This document shows positions 9,297 through 19,400 of a stretch of DNA of 64,000 nt, in pieces. The notes beneath the pieces were generated by a model. That model saw only the letters and a list, made by a program, of their open reading frames with translations, was not told the origin of the DNA and searched no databases. The DNA lies in the NCBI RefSeq assembly GCF_023015615.1, contig NZ_JALKAJ010000002.1, forward strand, positions 310,001 to 374,000. Reading direction: 5' to 3'. How positions within the stretch are numbered: the first letter of the stretch is position 1; every line of letters begins with the position of its first letter. This DNA comes from Qipengyuania sp. S6317L1. Its GTDB lineage: Bacteria > Pseudomonadota > Alphaproteobacteria > Sphingomonadales > Sphingomonadaceae. Both the position numbers and the translations under genes were made by a program.

Positions 9297-10604
9297 TCAG
9301 GCCCGTTTAGGTTTTAATGGTTTGATCTCGCCGCAAAGCAGCCAAACTGCTGCGATTGCGGTCAAAGCCAGGACTGCGCCCAGAACAAAGACCGAGTAGT
9401 AATTCGCGCCCACGGTCATGATCGGCACGAGATAAGTAAGAGCGGCCGCGCTCAGCTTGGCTGCCATGCCGGAAATCCCCGACAGCGTGCCGACCGTTCC
9501 TTTGCCAAACAGGTCGCTGGGCAGTGTCTGGACATTGCCGATCGCAGTCTGGAAGCCGAACAGAATGGTGAACATCAGCCAGAGCGCCGTCCACGGCGTC
9601 GAAGCGGCCGATAGCGCGATCAACGCCGGCAGCATGATGAGGCAGCCCAGCGTGATCGTAAGCTTGCGCGTCGCATTCACACTCCAGCCTGCCTTCAGCC
9701 TGTTCTGGGCCAGAATGCCGCCGAACCACGCACCGAGCATGGCGCCAACAAACGGCAACCAGCCCGAGGCAGCGATATCCTTCACGTTGAAATTGTGAAC
9801 CTCGACCAGATAGGTCGGGATCCATACGATAAAGAGCCACCAGATCGGGTCGATCGCAGCCGAGGCGATGATGACCCCCCAGCTCTCCTTGTGCTTCAAG
9901 AGCGAGCCGGTTGTCGGATTGTACCCGTCGTCCTGATCGCTCTCTGCATCCTCGGGACGCTGGCCGGTAAGGATGTATTCGCGCTCCTCTTCGCTCAACC
10001 AATCGTGCGATTGGGGCGGCGCTTTCACGATGAACCACCACGGCACAAGCCAGATAAGCCCGACGAGGCCGACCATTACGAAAATGATCTTCCAGTCCAG
10101 AAACACAGCCATGTAACCGATCAGCGGGATCGAGATAATGCCACCGATTGCTGCGCCGGAGTTGAAGATACCTTGCGCGAGGGCGCGCTCCTTTGTCGGG
10201 AACCATTCGGCATTGGCCTTGGTCGCGCCGGGCCAGTTGCCTGCTTCTGCCACACCCAGGATTGCCCGAAAGAGGCTGAAACTTAAAATCCCTTGCGCAA
10301 GTGCGTGCGCAGCGGTGGCCAAGGACCAGACACCGATGGACAGAACGAAGCCGAGCCGGGTGCCGACCCAGTCGAAAATTTTGCCGAAAATCGCCTGACC
10401 AGCAGCGTAAGCGAAAATGAAAACCGTGCTGATAACGCCGAGAATGTATTTGTGGCCATCTGCGTCCATTTCGGGAAACAGATCGGGCGCGATATTCTCG
10501 GGCCACAGGACGTTGATCGTCTGGCGATCAATGTAGTTGATGATGGTGGCGATCGCGACAAGGCTGACGACCCACCAGCGAAGACCTCTTTTGCCTTTTA
10601 ACAT
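9297..10604 (-). CDS. MFS transporter, probable unsaturated uronate/DEH importer
   Basis: A 435-residue inner-membrane carrier of the anion:cation symporter branch of the major facilitator superfamily (hexuronate/ExuT-like). The first helix carries IINYIDRQTINVLWP, typical of that branch, and about 12 hydrophobic helices are evident with a loop of acidic residues in the middle (EDAESDQDDGYN, about 218-230). The start is 4 nt after the kdgF stop, with its ribosome-binding site (GGAGGG) inside the kdgF end, so the two are coupled. Import of monomeric unsaturated uronate or DEH is inferred from the operon. Confidence 0.87.
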   Translation of the reverse strand: MLKGKRGLRWWVVSLVAIATIINYIDRQTINVLWPENIAPDLFPEMDADGHKYILGVISTVFIFAYAAGQAIFGKIFDWVGTRLGFVLSIGVWSLATAAHALAQGILSFSLFRAILGVAEAGNWPGATKANAEWFPTKERALAQGIFNSGAAIGGIISIPLIGYMAVFLDWKIIFVMVGLVGLIWLVPWWFIVKAPPQSHDWLSEEEREYILTGQRPEDAESDQDDGYNPTTGSLLKHKESWGVIIASAAIDPIWWLFIVWIPTYLVEVHNFNVKDIAASGWLPFVGAMLGAWFGGILAQNRLKAGWSVNATRKLTITLGCLIMLPALIALSAASTPWTALWLMFTILFGFQTAIGNVQTLPSDLFGKGTVGTLSGISGMAAKLSAAALTYLVPIMTVGANYYSVFVLGAVLALTAIAAVWLLCGEIKPLKPKRA

Positions 10605-10608
10605 CGGT

Positions 10609-10971
10609 CTAGCCCTCCATGCCCAAGAAATCTTCGCGCATGGGGCTGAAAGTGTCGATCAGGACACCTGCCTGGAGGCAAACCGAGCCGTGGTCGAAAT
10701 CCGGCGCGATGTAGAAGCTGTCACCGGCCTCGAGCACTTGTTTCGTGCCGTCGATGAATACCTCGAACTTGCCGCTTTCAACATATGTCGACTGGCTGTG
10801 CGGATGGGAGTGGACGTCGCCAACCGATCCTTTTTCAAACCAGACGCGAACGATCATGATCTCAGGCCCATAACCAAGGATCTGGCGAGAGATTCCGCCT
10901 CCCAAATCTTCTTTGGCCATGTCTTTTGCGACAACAAAAGGCGGGCTTTGCGCCTCTTTCACCATTACCAT
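10609..10971 (-). CDS. kdgF: KdgF-like cupin, linearises unsaturated uronates
   Basis: Small single-domain cupin. The metal-site motif HSHPHSQSTYVESGKFEV and a later histidine in DFDHGSVC match KdgF, which speeds conversion of the 4,5-unsaturated monouronate made by lyases into its linear keto form. No signal peptide is visible, so it should act in the cytoplasm after import. The ATG at 10971 is favoured by a GGGAGAG ribosome-binding site. A GTG at 10986 overlapping the PL17 stop (TAGTG) would add five residues. Confidence 0.9.
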   Translation of the reverse strand: MVMVKEAQSPPFVVAKDMAKEDLGGGISRQILGYGPEIMIVRVWFEKGSVGDVHSHPHSQSTYVESGKFEVFIDGTKQVLEAGDSFYIAPDFDHGSVCLQAGVLIDTFSPMREDFLGMEG

Positions 10972-10985
10972 TCTCGGCTCTCCCA

Positions 10986-13184
10986 CTACTCTTCTGTCGC
11001 CAGCGCGATAACGCCCGCATATCCGTCCCAGCTGATGGTCTCGCCATCAATTTGCGCGCTGTGCGTCGCATCTGGATCAGGATTGTACGAAATTGCTACC
11101 GCGTAACGCTGCCCCGATTTCAGGGTCAGTTGAACGATATCCATTTGCCCGACGCGCTTGTGAGTAAGGTCCGCGACCAAACTGCGGCTGTCGAGGGTTT
11201 GCTCGGCTGCGCCATCATAGCTGCCGTGTGTTTCAACAAGGCTTGCAAAGGCCACCTCGCCATCGCGCCGGGCCCGCAAGATTATCATCGGTTCGCGGCG
11301 CAGGTTGAACTCAGGATCGTTTGCCCCGCTCTCCCCGAGGATTGCGGTTACCGGGCCGTTAGCCGCAAACCGGTAGGTGTAAAACTGCCCGTCAAGAATC
11401 CACGTAAGCGCGCCTTTGCCATCATCAAGAGCGCCTTGCGCATCGACCCAGATGTGCTGATAACCGTTGTCCGATCCCAGCACCGGACGCCCCTCAACAA
11501 AACGCTCGGCCTCGAAGTCATATTCCATGATATGACCCGAATAATGAAGCGGCAGATCATATTGGTGCGACGCATCGCTTGAGGCGTGCACAAGGTCGAT
11601 CACAAGAGGCTCTTCCAAACCCGGGATCGAAGGCATCACAAGTGTGCGCTTCATCGAAACACCGGGATAGGCGCTGTCGATCATCCCGCTGGAGACCTGA
11701 AGGCCCTCTGCGTCCGAGAAATAGGTCTGGGTCGGCCAGTACTTGTCAGCGTATTTGCCGTTGCCATCAAAGTGGCTCGTTTCGTCGACCACAAGTGCGT
11801 TGTGCGCGACTGAAGATTTCGCCCATGATGTGTTTTCCGGCAGATAGCGCCCGCCGCGCTTTGCCTCGATGTTGAGGAAACGCGCCGCGCCATAGTCACG
11901 CACGATTTCGTTGCCGTTATCGTACATCTGCCAGGCAAGCTTATCGAAATGGCCGTGCCCCATGCCTTGCGAGCTGTTCTTGGCGATCAGCACCGTTGCC
12001 GGTTCGCCTTCGGCGTTGGCTTCGCCCTGTCGCAGGACAGCGACCGCGCCCTGATCGCCTTCGGGCCCGTCGGTAAGAAGCAATGAACGGAACGGGAATG
12101 GCTCGGCCTTGCCCGCCGCCAGATCGCGTGCGACCAATGCGCCGTCCGGGGTGAGGACCGTGCGCCCCTGAAAATCCGCAACCGACAACAATGCCGGATC
12201 GCGCGTTTGGGCATAGGCGATCGCGATGCCTTCATAAAGCTCGACTGTGCGAAGGCTCTTGTCGCGGATCGCATCGTTGAACGGGAAGAAATACCCGCGA
12301 TAACTCAGCTGGATCGTGGTGCGCAGCGCTTTGAGCAAAATGCCATCGCGGTGCTCGAAAATGGCGCGTCCGGGATCGTTTTTCTCGATGGCATTGCCAA
12401 ATACAAGAAAGGGGAGAAGCGCGAACCGCTGATAATAGGGCCCTTCGGTGTAATATCCGTCGGGCGAGAAAAGCTGTTCGGTCTGGCGGATAAATCCTGC
12501 CTCGCCGCTTTTGTCAGAGCCAAAGAGCGCGCGCTCGACCATGTCCTCATCGCCGAGAAGATAGCCTGTCATCCCCACGCCAGCAGTCGCCCAGGTCGCG
12601 TGGTTGTGGATCCGGTCAAATGTCTCGACCGATTCCACCGACAGGAAATGTGCAGCGGGGCGGAAGACCTGATCGTCGATTTTCTGGCGCTCGGCATCGC
12701 TCAAGGTGTCGCGGATATTGCCATAGCCCTGCACCGCGTGGACCAGCCACATGGCATCGTTCAAAACCTGCCAGAAGATGCGGCCCGAATACTGGTTTGC
12801 CTTTGCCGGATGCTCACCCAAAGTGGGGTAGAGATCGGCATATTCGAGCAGCACATCGCGCACATAATCGCGGTATCGCTCATCGCCGGTGATCTCGAAC
12901 AGCTGGCCACCCTGATAGATCGCACGGAAATTGCGCTTGTGCTGTTCGTGGGTGTAGCCTCCACCGGGATCTTTTGGTTGAGGCACAACGACGCCGCCTG
13001 CCATCATGCCATCTACAAACTCGCGCGCGCGTTCCATCTCGCTTGCAAAGAGAGGGGCGTGGGCATCGGAGGCTTTGGAAGCCATGCCGCCATGCCCGTC
13101 CGCTGCCAAGGCAGGGGACGCAAGACCGGCCGACGCCGTGACCGCCAAAGTGAGAGCGGAAGCGAGACTTAAGCAGCGCATCAT
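10986..13184 (-). CDS. PL17 oligoalginate lyase (heparinase II/III-like)
   Basis: Exolytic lyase that turns alginate oligomers into unsaturated monouronate. A Sec signal peptide ends at PALA-ADG (about 28), so it is periplasmic or surface-exposed. The N-terminal alpha/alpha barrel holds the Asn-His pair of NHATWATAGVGMTG (N194, H195) and the tyrosine of TEGPYYQRF (Y251). The 56-residue gap between the histidine and that tyrosine equals H202-Y258 in Saccharophagus Alg17c. The C-terminal beta-sheet domain has the GMGHGHFDKL histidines. The start overlaps the PL6 stop by four bases (ATGA). Length 732 matches the family. Confidence 0.95.
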   Translation of the reverse strand: MMRCLSLASALTLAVTASAGLASPALAADGHGGMASKASDAHAPLFASEMERAREFVDGMMAGGVVVPQPKDPGGGYTHEQHKRNFRAIYQGGQLFEITGDERYRDYVRDVLLEYADLYPTLGEHPAKANQYSGRIFWQVLNDAMWLVHAVQGYGNIRDTLSDAERQKIDDQVFRPAAHFLSVESVETFDRIHNHATWATAGVGMTGYLLGDEDMVERALFGSDKSGEAGFIRQTEQLFSPDGYYTEGPYYQRFALLPFLVFGNAIEKNDPGRAIFEHRDGILLKALRTTIQLSYRGYFFPFNDAIRDKSLRTVELYEGIAIAYAQTRDPALLSVADFQGRTVLTPDGALVARDLAAGKAEPFPFRSLLLTDGPEGDQGAVAVLRQGEANAEGEPATVLIAKNSSQGMGHGHFDKLAWQMYDNGNEIVRDYGAARFLNIEAKRGGRYLPENTSWAKSSVAHNALVVDETSHFDGNGKYADKYWPTQTYFSDAEGLQVSSGMIDSAYPGVSMKRTLVMPSIPGLEEPLVIDLVHASSDASHQYDLPLHYSGHIMEYDFEAERFVEGRPVLGSDNGYQHIWVDAQGALDDGKGALTWILDGQFYTYRFAANGPVTAILGESGANDPEFNLRREPMIILRARRDGEVAFASLVETHGSYDGAAEQTLDSRSLVADLTHKRVGQMDIVQLTLKSGQRYAVAISYNPDPDATHSAQIDGETISWDGYAGVIALATEE

Positions 13185-15442
13185 TTGTCGCCTCCATCGG
13201 CAAATTCATTGCCCGAAAGCACAGCGCGGTGTTCACCATCAAAGACCAGCTCTTCGAGGATAAACTCACCCGTTGCCGCAAATGTGTTGTCGGCAATCCG
13301 GGTTTTCGGTGTCCCTACGGTGTGCACCACCCGGAAAGGGGCTGAGCCGCTCACCGCATTGCCTTCAATCGCTGCGATCTGCACGCCATGAAGGTTGACC
13401 GATCCGCCGGTCCCGTTGGTCGGCGCAAGCCCCACATTGGTCAGCGCATTGCCAGTGATGGTCACATTGGGACCAAAGGTGCTTTCATCGCGCCCACCGC
13501 GATAAATGCTGGCGATTGGTCCGCCCACATTGGCAAAGGCATTGTTCGAAATGTCGAGATATTCGACGTTGTACTGGCCGTAATCTTCTGTCTCGGCGGC
13601 GGCTGAAACGATAGTGCCGGAGATGTTCTGGAACGCGCTGTTTTTGATCGACACACGGTCGGCAAGCGTGCTTTTGCCCAGTGTCAGGACGCTGAAAGAC
13701 TTGTTCACATCAAGGTTGCGCACAGCGATCTCGTCGAGCTCGACCCGAAGGTTCGATTGAATGGGATAAACCCCGGTGCGGATCACCGAATTGCCAACAG
13801 AATCAGGAGCACGCGCGCCGTCAATCGTAAGGCCTGCAAGCCGCAGGTTCCCGCCCTCGCGAAGCTCGACCAGCGACGGCCTTGCGAACATGACAACCGT
13901 CTCGTCCGCGCCTGCACCGATGATCGAAAGGGTTGTCGTAAGCGGCAAAGTGCGCTCGACCATATATTCGCCAGCAGCAAGCTTCAGCACATCGCCCGGC
14001 TCAGCCGCCATGACAGCCTGCGCCAATGCCCCCTGCCCGGCTTCGACTTCGATCACCTTGCCCGATGAACCAAATTCGGTCGCAGCCCCGGGCTTTGGAT
14101 ACCAGCCTGGCCCCACCTCATCGAGGCCGATAACCCTGAGATCGCGCGGCGCACCGACGCCGGAAAGCTCGGGATCGGCTGGATACAAAAGGCCATTTTC
14201 GCCGCGGACAAGTTCAGGCAATGACGGGTTTAGTTCAGCAAGTGCAGCCGCAACGCCGCCTTTGCCGACTTGGTTGCCAGCCATCGCGATTCCGGAGATA
14301 TCGCCATAGACCTCAAGGAAGGACTCCCCCTCAAGACCGCTTAACACATTGTTTTTAAACGTCGAACTGCTTGGCGCAGCCGAACGCTCTTCATCCGCGC
14401 CTACGTTGAAGGCCACTCTGCGGCTATCAACAATAGTGTTATTCTCGATGCGGGCGCCTTCAACTTCGACATAGCGGTTTACAGGCGAGTTCGGGACCCC
14501 GTTCATGATCGCAAGCGCGCTGGAGAAAGCTTCGCCGCGAAGCCCCTCCATGTAGTTGCCCCTCACCGTCTGGCCGCGATTGATGACGCGGATGCCGCCG
14601 GTGTAATCGGCGCCCTCACCTAGGAAGACATTGCCTTCAACCACATTGTTGTCGCCGTGCCGCAAGGTCAAAGTCCCGCGCGCTGCGCGAAAGACGTTGC
14701 CGCGAAAGACATTGCCGCCCGATTTGGACGAGATGATTTCCACCTCGCCGCCGGTGCGATCAAACACGTTGTAGGCAACCACAGTGTTCGAATTGAACAT
14801 CGAATAGTGGCTCGTCCCGATGCGCAGCGTCTCGCCGCCGTTGGAGCCGAGCACGGCGCGCGGGCCGAAGTAATTGTATTCGATCCGGTGATCGTTCTCG
14901 CGGCTTTCCTCGGTATCGAGGCGCACAGCAAGGGTGACGCCCTTGTTGGTCTTGTTTGCAAGGAAATTGCGGTCGAGCCAGTTGTCGTGGCCGTATATGC
15001 CGACCCAGTAATCGCTTTCATACCGGTCAGGCTTGCTGAAGCCGTCGATGACGACCTGCGTTACGCGCGAATGGCTCGCCTGATTGTGTTTGGAAACGCG
15101 GAAAGAGACGACTTCGCCGCGCGGACTGAACCCGTCGCGAAAGACGAGCCCGCTTACGGTTACATATTCACCGCCAAGCCGCAGGCTTGAAAGGCCGGTC
15201 AGGATAACCTGGCCCGGTTCCTGCGCTTTGAGAACGATGGGAGCATCTTCGCGCCCCATCCCGGTGATCACGAGGTCGAAATCGCGCCATTCGCCATTGG
15301 CAAGGATGATTTCATCGCCCGCCTCAACCTGTCTGGCAATTTCGGAATACTCAGCCTGAGTATGGACCAGATACTGCTCGGCCAAGGCCGGGCACGCCGC
15401 AAGACACGCGACAGCGGTCACAAGGCCAAGCCTCGTCAGCAT
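13181..15442 (-). CDS. PL6 alginate lyase (chondroitinase-B fold, two beta-helix domains)
   Basis: First gene of the alginate operon, 753 residues. The N-terminal right-handed beta-helix (about 23-450) carries the catalytic pair expected for PL6: lysine in IISSKSGGNVFRGN (K240) and arginine in LTLRHGDNN (R261), spaced 21 residues as in AlyGC of Glaciecola. The calcium-site region NGGETLRIGTS precedes them. A second beta-helix (about 460-750) makes it an AlyGC-like two-domain enzyme. The signal sequence fits either cleavage at PALA-EQ or lipidation at C17 (LAAC), so soluble periplasmic and lipid-anchored forms are both possible. A GGAG ribosome-binding site and a good promoter lie upstream. 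Confidence 0.93.
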   Translation of the reverse strand: MLTRLGLVTAVACLAACPALAEQYLVHTQAEYSEIARQVEAGDEIILANGEWRDFDLVITGMGREDAPIVLKAQEPGQVILTGLSSLRLGGEYVTVSGLVFRDGFSPRGEVVSFRVSKHNQASHSRVTQVVIDGFSKPDRYESDYWVGIYGHDNWLDRNFLANKTNKGVTLAVRLDTEESRENDHRIEYNYFGPRAVLGSNGGETLRIGTSHYSMFNSNTVVAYNVFDRTGGEVEIISSKSGGNVFRGNVFRAARGTLTLRHGDNNVVEGNVFLGEGADYTGGIRVINRGQTVRGNYMEGLRGEAFSSALAIMNGVPNSPVNRYVEVEGARIENNTIVDSRRVAFNVGADEERSAAPSSSTFKNNVLSGLEGESFLEVYGDISGIAMAGNQVGKGGVAAALAELNPSLPELVRGENGLLYPADPELSGVGAPRDLRVIGLDEVGPGWYPKPGAATEFGSSGKVIEVEAGQGALAQAVMAAEPGDVLKLAAGEYMVERTLPLTTTLSIIGAGADETVVMFARPSLVELREGGNLRLAGLTIDGARAPDSVGNSVIRTGVYPIQSNLRVELDEIAVRNLDVNKSFSVLTLGKSTLADRVSIKNSAFQNISGTIVSAAAETEDYGQYNVEYLDISNNAFANVGGPIASIYRGGRDESTFGPNVTITGNALTNVGLAPTNGTGGSVNLHGVQIAAIEGNAVSGSAPFRVVHTVGTPKTRIADNTFAATGEFILEELVFDGEHRAVLSGNEFADGGDK

Positions 15443-15474
15443 ACAGCACTCCCCTCATCCAAACTCTTTGGGCA

Positions 15475-15502
15475 ACTATAGCCCTGACCGACTGCGTGTC
15501 AA
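15475..15502 (-). promoter_or_regulatory. Predicted sigma-70 promoter of the alginate operon
   Basis: On the minus strand TTGACA (15502-15497) and TATAGT (15480-15475) are separated by 16 nt and lie about 35-60 nt before the PL6 start. The TTGGTA operator half-site lies exactly 34 nt upstream of the -35 box. Confidence 0.65.
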
Positions 15503-15529
15503 TCAATCTGGCATATTAATTTGGGAGTT

Positions 15530-15542
15530 TTTGTCTTACCAA
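15530..15542 (-). promoter_or_regulatory. Putative GntR-family operator upstream of the alginate operon
   Basis: The minus strand reads TTGGTAAGACAAA, which fits the FadR-type pattern TTGGTnnnACCAA with one mismatch. The same half-site occurs before gntR and both neighbouring TonB receptors. The regulator encoded next door is the natural candidate; binding is inferred. Confidence 0.55.
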
Positions 15543-15547
15543 TATGG

Positions 15548-16288
15548 CTAGGCAATTTTCGATGCTGCGGCGAAGCGTTCGCGGCTTTTCGAAGCCTTCG
15601 CCTGCAGCTCTTCCATCGCCATACGCTCGGTCGCATCGAGCATCGCCTCGATCAGGCGGTGGAAATGTTCGCGCATCGCATTGCGCGCGGCCGAGGGGTC
15701 ACGATCGCGCAGTGCAAAGAAGATTGCCTCATGCTCTTCGGTCCGTGTCTCGGCATCGTGAACGCAGACCGCTTCATAGGTCGCCTTCACCTCTTCGATA
15801 TCCTCGCGCATGCGCCACAGCGAATTGACCGTGTGGATCATCGCCGCATTGTTTGATGCCTCGGCGATTGTCGCATGGAATTGTTCGTCCGCGTCATTGG
15901 CCGCCTGTTCATCGCCGGTGCGCATCTGCTCGATCAATTCGCCCAGCCGCTCTATTGCTGCATCGGTGATGTTATGTGCGGCCAAGGCAGCGGTTTCGCT
16001 CTCGACCAGAAGGCGCGCCTCAGTCACTTCGAATGCGCTGGCATTCGGCAGAGTCGCGGCAACTTCCGGCTTCTTTTCGCTGACATAAACGCCAGAGCCC
16101 GTCTTGATCTCCAACCGGCCAACCGCCTGAAGCGCGATTTCAGCCTCGCGGATGGTCACGCGGCTGACATTCAGGCGTTCAGCAAGTTCGCGCTCTCCGG
16201 GGAGACGGGTTCCTGGAGGAAAGGCACCCGCGTCAATCAGTTCCGAGATTTGCTCGGCCACCGATTGGAAAAGTCGCTTACTGCTCAT
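15548..16288 (-). CDS. FadR-subfamily GntR transcriptional regulator of the alginate locus
   Basis: 246-residue DNA-binding protein with an N-terminal winged helix (LPGERELAERLNVSRVTIRE, about 29-48, then GRLEIKTGSGVYV) and a C-terminal all-helical FCD effector domain (about 85-230). The FCD metal and ligand residues can be recognised in DEQFHATIAEAS and HEAIFFALRDRD/REHFHRLIE. It sits between the PL6 operon and TonB receptors, so a KDG- or DEH-like effector is likely. A TTGGTAT half-site lies 34 nt before its own start and may overlap its -10 box, suggesting autoregulation. Confidence 0.9.
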   Translation of the reverse strand: MSSKRLFQSVAEQISELIDAGAFPPGTRLPGERELAERLNVSRVTIREAEIALQAVGRLEIKTGSGVYVSEKKPEVAATLPNASAFEVTEARLLVESETAALAAHNITDAAIERLGELIEQMRTGDEQAANDADEQFHATIAEASNNAAMIHTVNSLWRMREDIEEVKATYEAVCVHDAETRTEEHEAIFFALRDRDPSAARNAMREHFHRLIEAMLDATERMAMEELQAKASKSRERFAAASKIA

Positions 16289-16321
16289 GCACTAACTCCG
16301 GCAAAAAATCTTGATCAATAC

Positions 16322-16330
16322 TATACCAAT
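16322..16330 (-). promoter_or_regulatory. TTGGTAT half-site before the gntR gene
   Basis: The minus strand reads ATTGGTATAGTAT. The half-site matches the elements of the other alginate promoters, and the embedded TATAGT could be a -10 box, so bound regulator would block its own gene. No clear -35 box is visible. Confidence 0.4.
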
Positions 16331-16410
16331 TTAACCTCATAGTTTCGGGCATTGCTCCAGTCAAAACTGATGGACCGCCGCGTGCCCTCGCATACGGCGG
16401 TCCCAACTCG

Positions 16411-19400
16411 TCAGAAGCGGGCGCGCACCCCTGCAAAGAAGCGCGGGCCGTAAACCAGCACCTGTCCCAGATCATCGGGCGCACCGCGAAAATCGGTGCG
16501 CGGCTCGTTGAAAAGGTTCAGCCCTTCAAGCGAGAAGCGCAGATTGTCGTTCAACGAATAGGTGATGCGAGCTTCGAACACCTCGACATCGTCGACGTAG
16601 CGGATGCGCCCCGGTGTGGAGACGAATTGCTGGAAGTAGTCGCTGCGATATTTGTAGATGCCCTGAAGTTCGAGATTGCCAATCTCGTAGTAGGCTTGCG
16701 CAGACAGGACGTGCTCGGAGAAACCGAACAGGTTCGATGGCGGGATCAGCCCGTTCGAAGTGCTCTTCGTGCCATCATCGTTCAGGGTGGTGATCGCGCC
16801 AAGCGTGTCATCTTCGAATTCGAAATCGGAATCGGCATAGTTGTAGCTGATCTTGAAGCCCAGCCCGTCGAGCGGCGCGGGAAGATAGCTCAACCGGTGA
16901 GCAGCCGTGATTTCAATGCCGTAGATCGTGCTGGTGTCGTCGGTCGTGTTGATCGAGGAGACCAGCAAATCGGCGGAATCACTGCCGATATTGAAGGTTT
17001 CGAAGATGCCCGTCGTTTCAAACCCGCCGTCAAAGCTTTTGTAATAGGCGTTGAATGCGAGAATAGTGTCGTCATTGGGATACCATTCAAGGCCGGCGTC
17101 AATGTTCCATGACATCAACGGATCGGTTGCCGGATTGCCGGTCGCCGACACGTTGTTGACGCCGCCCAAAAGCGCTTCTTCAGGCGTTGCAAAATCATCA
17201 TCGGCGTTGATGTTGATAATCCGGCCATCACCAAGGCTCGATGGATCGGGACGCGACAAGGCGCGATAGACCGCAACGCGACCAAGCAGGTCGGGCTGGA
17301 TATCCGCGACGAAGTTAAAGCTTGGCAGGAATTTTGTGTAGGACGCGGTGGAGTTGACGATCCGCAGCTGGCTTGGATCTTCAACTACGGCAAAGCCCTG
17401 TTCACCGTCGCCATCCTGATCGAGCAGTTCAAGCCTTAGTGCGGTGCGGAAAGCGCGCGACCTGACCGAGGTGTTGACCACCCGCACACCGACATTGCCG
17501 CGGACCGGCATATCGCCAAGGCTGCCGTCGAAATCGCCCTGGATGTAGCCTGCCCAGGTCCGCTCGGTCACATCGGTGTTCTGGATCGAATCGAAGTCGC
17601 CGGTCGGGTAAATCGGCACGCCGTCCTCGTCGAATTCCAGACCGCGAGGGTCTTCGCGTTCGAGCACTTGCGCAACGCACAGCGCGTTGAAGCTGGCAAA
17701 GGAGTTTGCCGTGCCGATGACAGCGCCCGTGGCATCTATGTTTGTAACCAGGGCATTGTCCCCAGCGACCGACGAAAGGAAACCGCTTTCAGGGAAGCTT
17801 GTGCGACATTCCTGGTTCGCAACAGCAAGCGCGTCATCGCTATAGGTTTGCTCAAAGCGGCTCGTGCCGTTGGATGCGCCCGGAACATCGCGGTAAACCA
17901 GCTGCTGATAGCGGGTGCCGCCCTGCAACAGGTTGAAGAAGCCGTCCATCTCATAGGCCGCATCACCGCGCATCGCCCACACGCGGTTGAAACGGTCCTG
18001 TTCAAGGTCAGCGCGAAGCCGCCCTGCATCGCTGAACAGATCGGGATTGGTGACATCAAAGTCGCGAACGATGAAGTTCAGACCCTGCGAGCCATTCTGG
18101 AAAATCTGGATGACCGATTCAGGGCGATCCGGCCGGTTGGAGCCGTCGTTTTCCTGACCGCCGGTAAAGGCATCTTCGTTACCGAAAATATCTTCCTCAT
18201 CATTGGAACGGAAGCGGATCTGCACCGCCTCTTCGACCCGCTTGGTCTGGGAATACGACGCATCAAGCGAGATTGTCAGACGGTCAGCCGGGCTAAAGTC
18301 GATCGACAGTCCGCCGCCGTAATATTCTTCATCGCGCTCGATATATTCGCTCACCGCCTCGATGCGCTGCTCGCTGGTGAACTGGCGAAGGGCGCCTGAT
18401 TCGGTGAAGATAAGGTCAAAGCCGTCAATCGAATTGGGCGCACCTTGCGCGTCGATGCGGCGACCTTCGGAAAAGTTCAGATCCGAGCGTTGCTCCTTGT
18501 TGACGCGGCTCGAATACTGGAAGTCGGCGTTGATATCGATGTCAGGGGTCGGCTGATACTGGACCGCGCCAAAGAAGGCGTTGCGCACGTCAGAAGTGAT
18601 GTTCTGGCGAAAAGCATAGCTGTTGCGGGCGATGACGAACGGCAGGTTGACGCTGCCATCGCGAAGTCCGGCAATGGTGCTGCCGCTGGTGTCGCAATTT
18701 CCGTCATCGTTGAGACCATCAGAGTTGTTACCAATGGGCAGCGAGGGGTCAACGACGCAAGCGCGGATCGTATTGGAGACGCGCACTTCCTGTTCGGGAT
18801 TGTTCGAATCGCGCCGCTCGTAGCCGAGCGAAATACCGAACACACCGTCACCCACATCGAACTGATCAATATAGCTGAGCGACCCGCGATAGCCCAGGTC
18901 GTTGAAGCGTTGATCGGAATCGATGTCGTAATTGTCGGGGTTGTACTCGCCCTTTATCTCGCCCTGAACGCGGCGCTTGCCATAGTCGACCGGCCGGGTC
19001 GTCTCGAGAACGATTTGCCCGGCAACACCGCCCTCAATGTAGCTTGCAGACTGCGTTTTATAGATACCGATCTTGGTGAAAAGTTCGGCGGGGAACTGGC
19101 TGAAATTGACCGAACGGTCGCCGCTGCCGTTGGTGGCAACGCGGCCATTGATGACCGTTGAACTGAGGAATGGACCAAGGCCGCGAATGGAAATCTCGGT
19201 CGCGCCGCCATTTTCACGGTGCGAACCTGCACCTGTCAGTGTTTCGAGCGCCTCACCGATGGACAGCGCGGGGATATCGCCGATCTCGTCGGCGGAAAGA
19301 GCATCGAAGACCTCGATTGACTGGCGTTTTTCATTGATGGAGCTTTGGACGACAGCCCGGAAACCATCGACGACAATTTCGCCGTCCTCCTCACCGGTGA

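Noticed and set aside
12207..13172. Long plus-strand open frame opposite the PL17 gene
   Set aside because: High-GC shadow of a well-supported lyase gene; the residues show no family pattern and there is no start signal.
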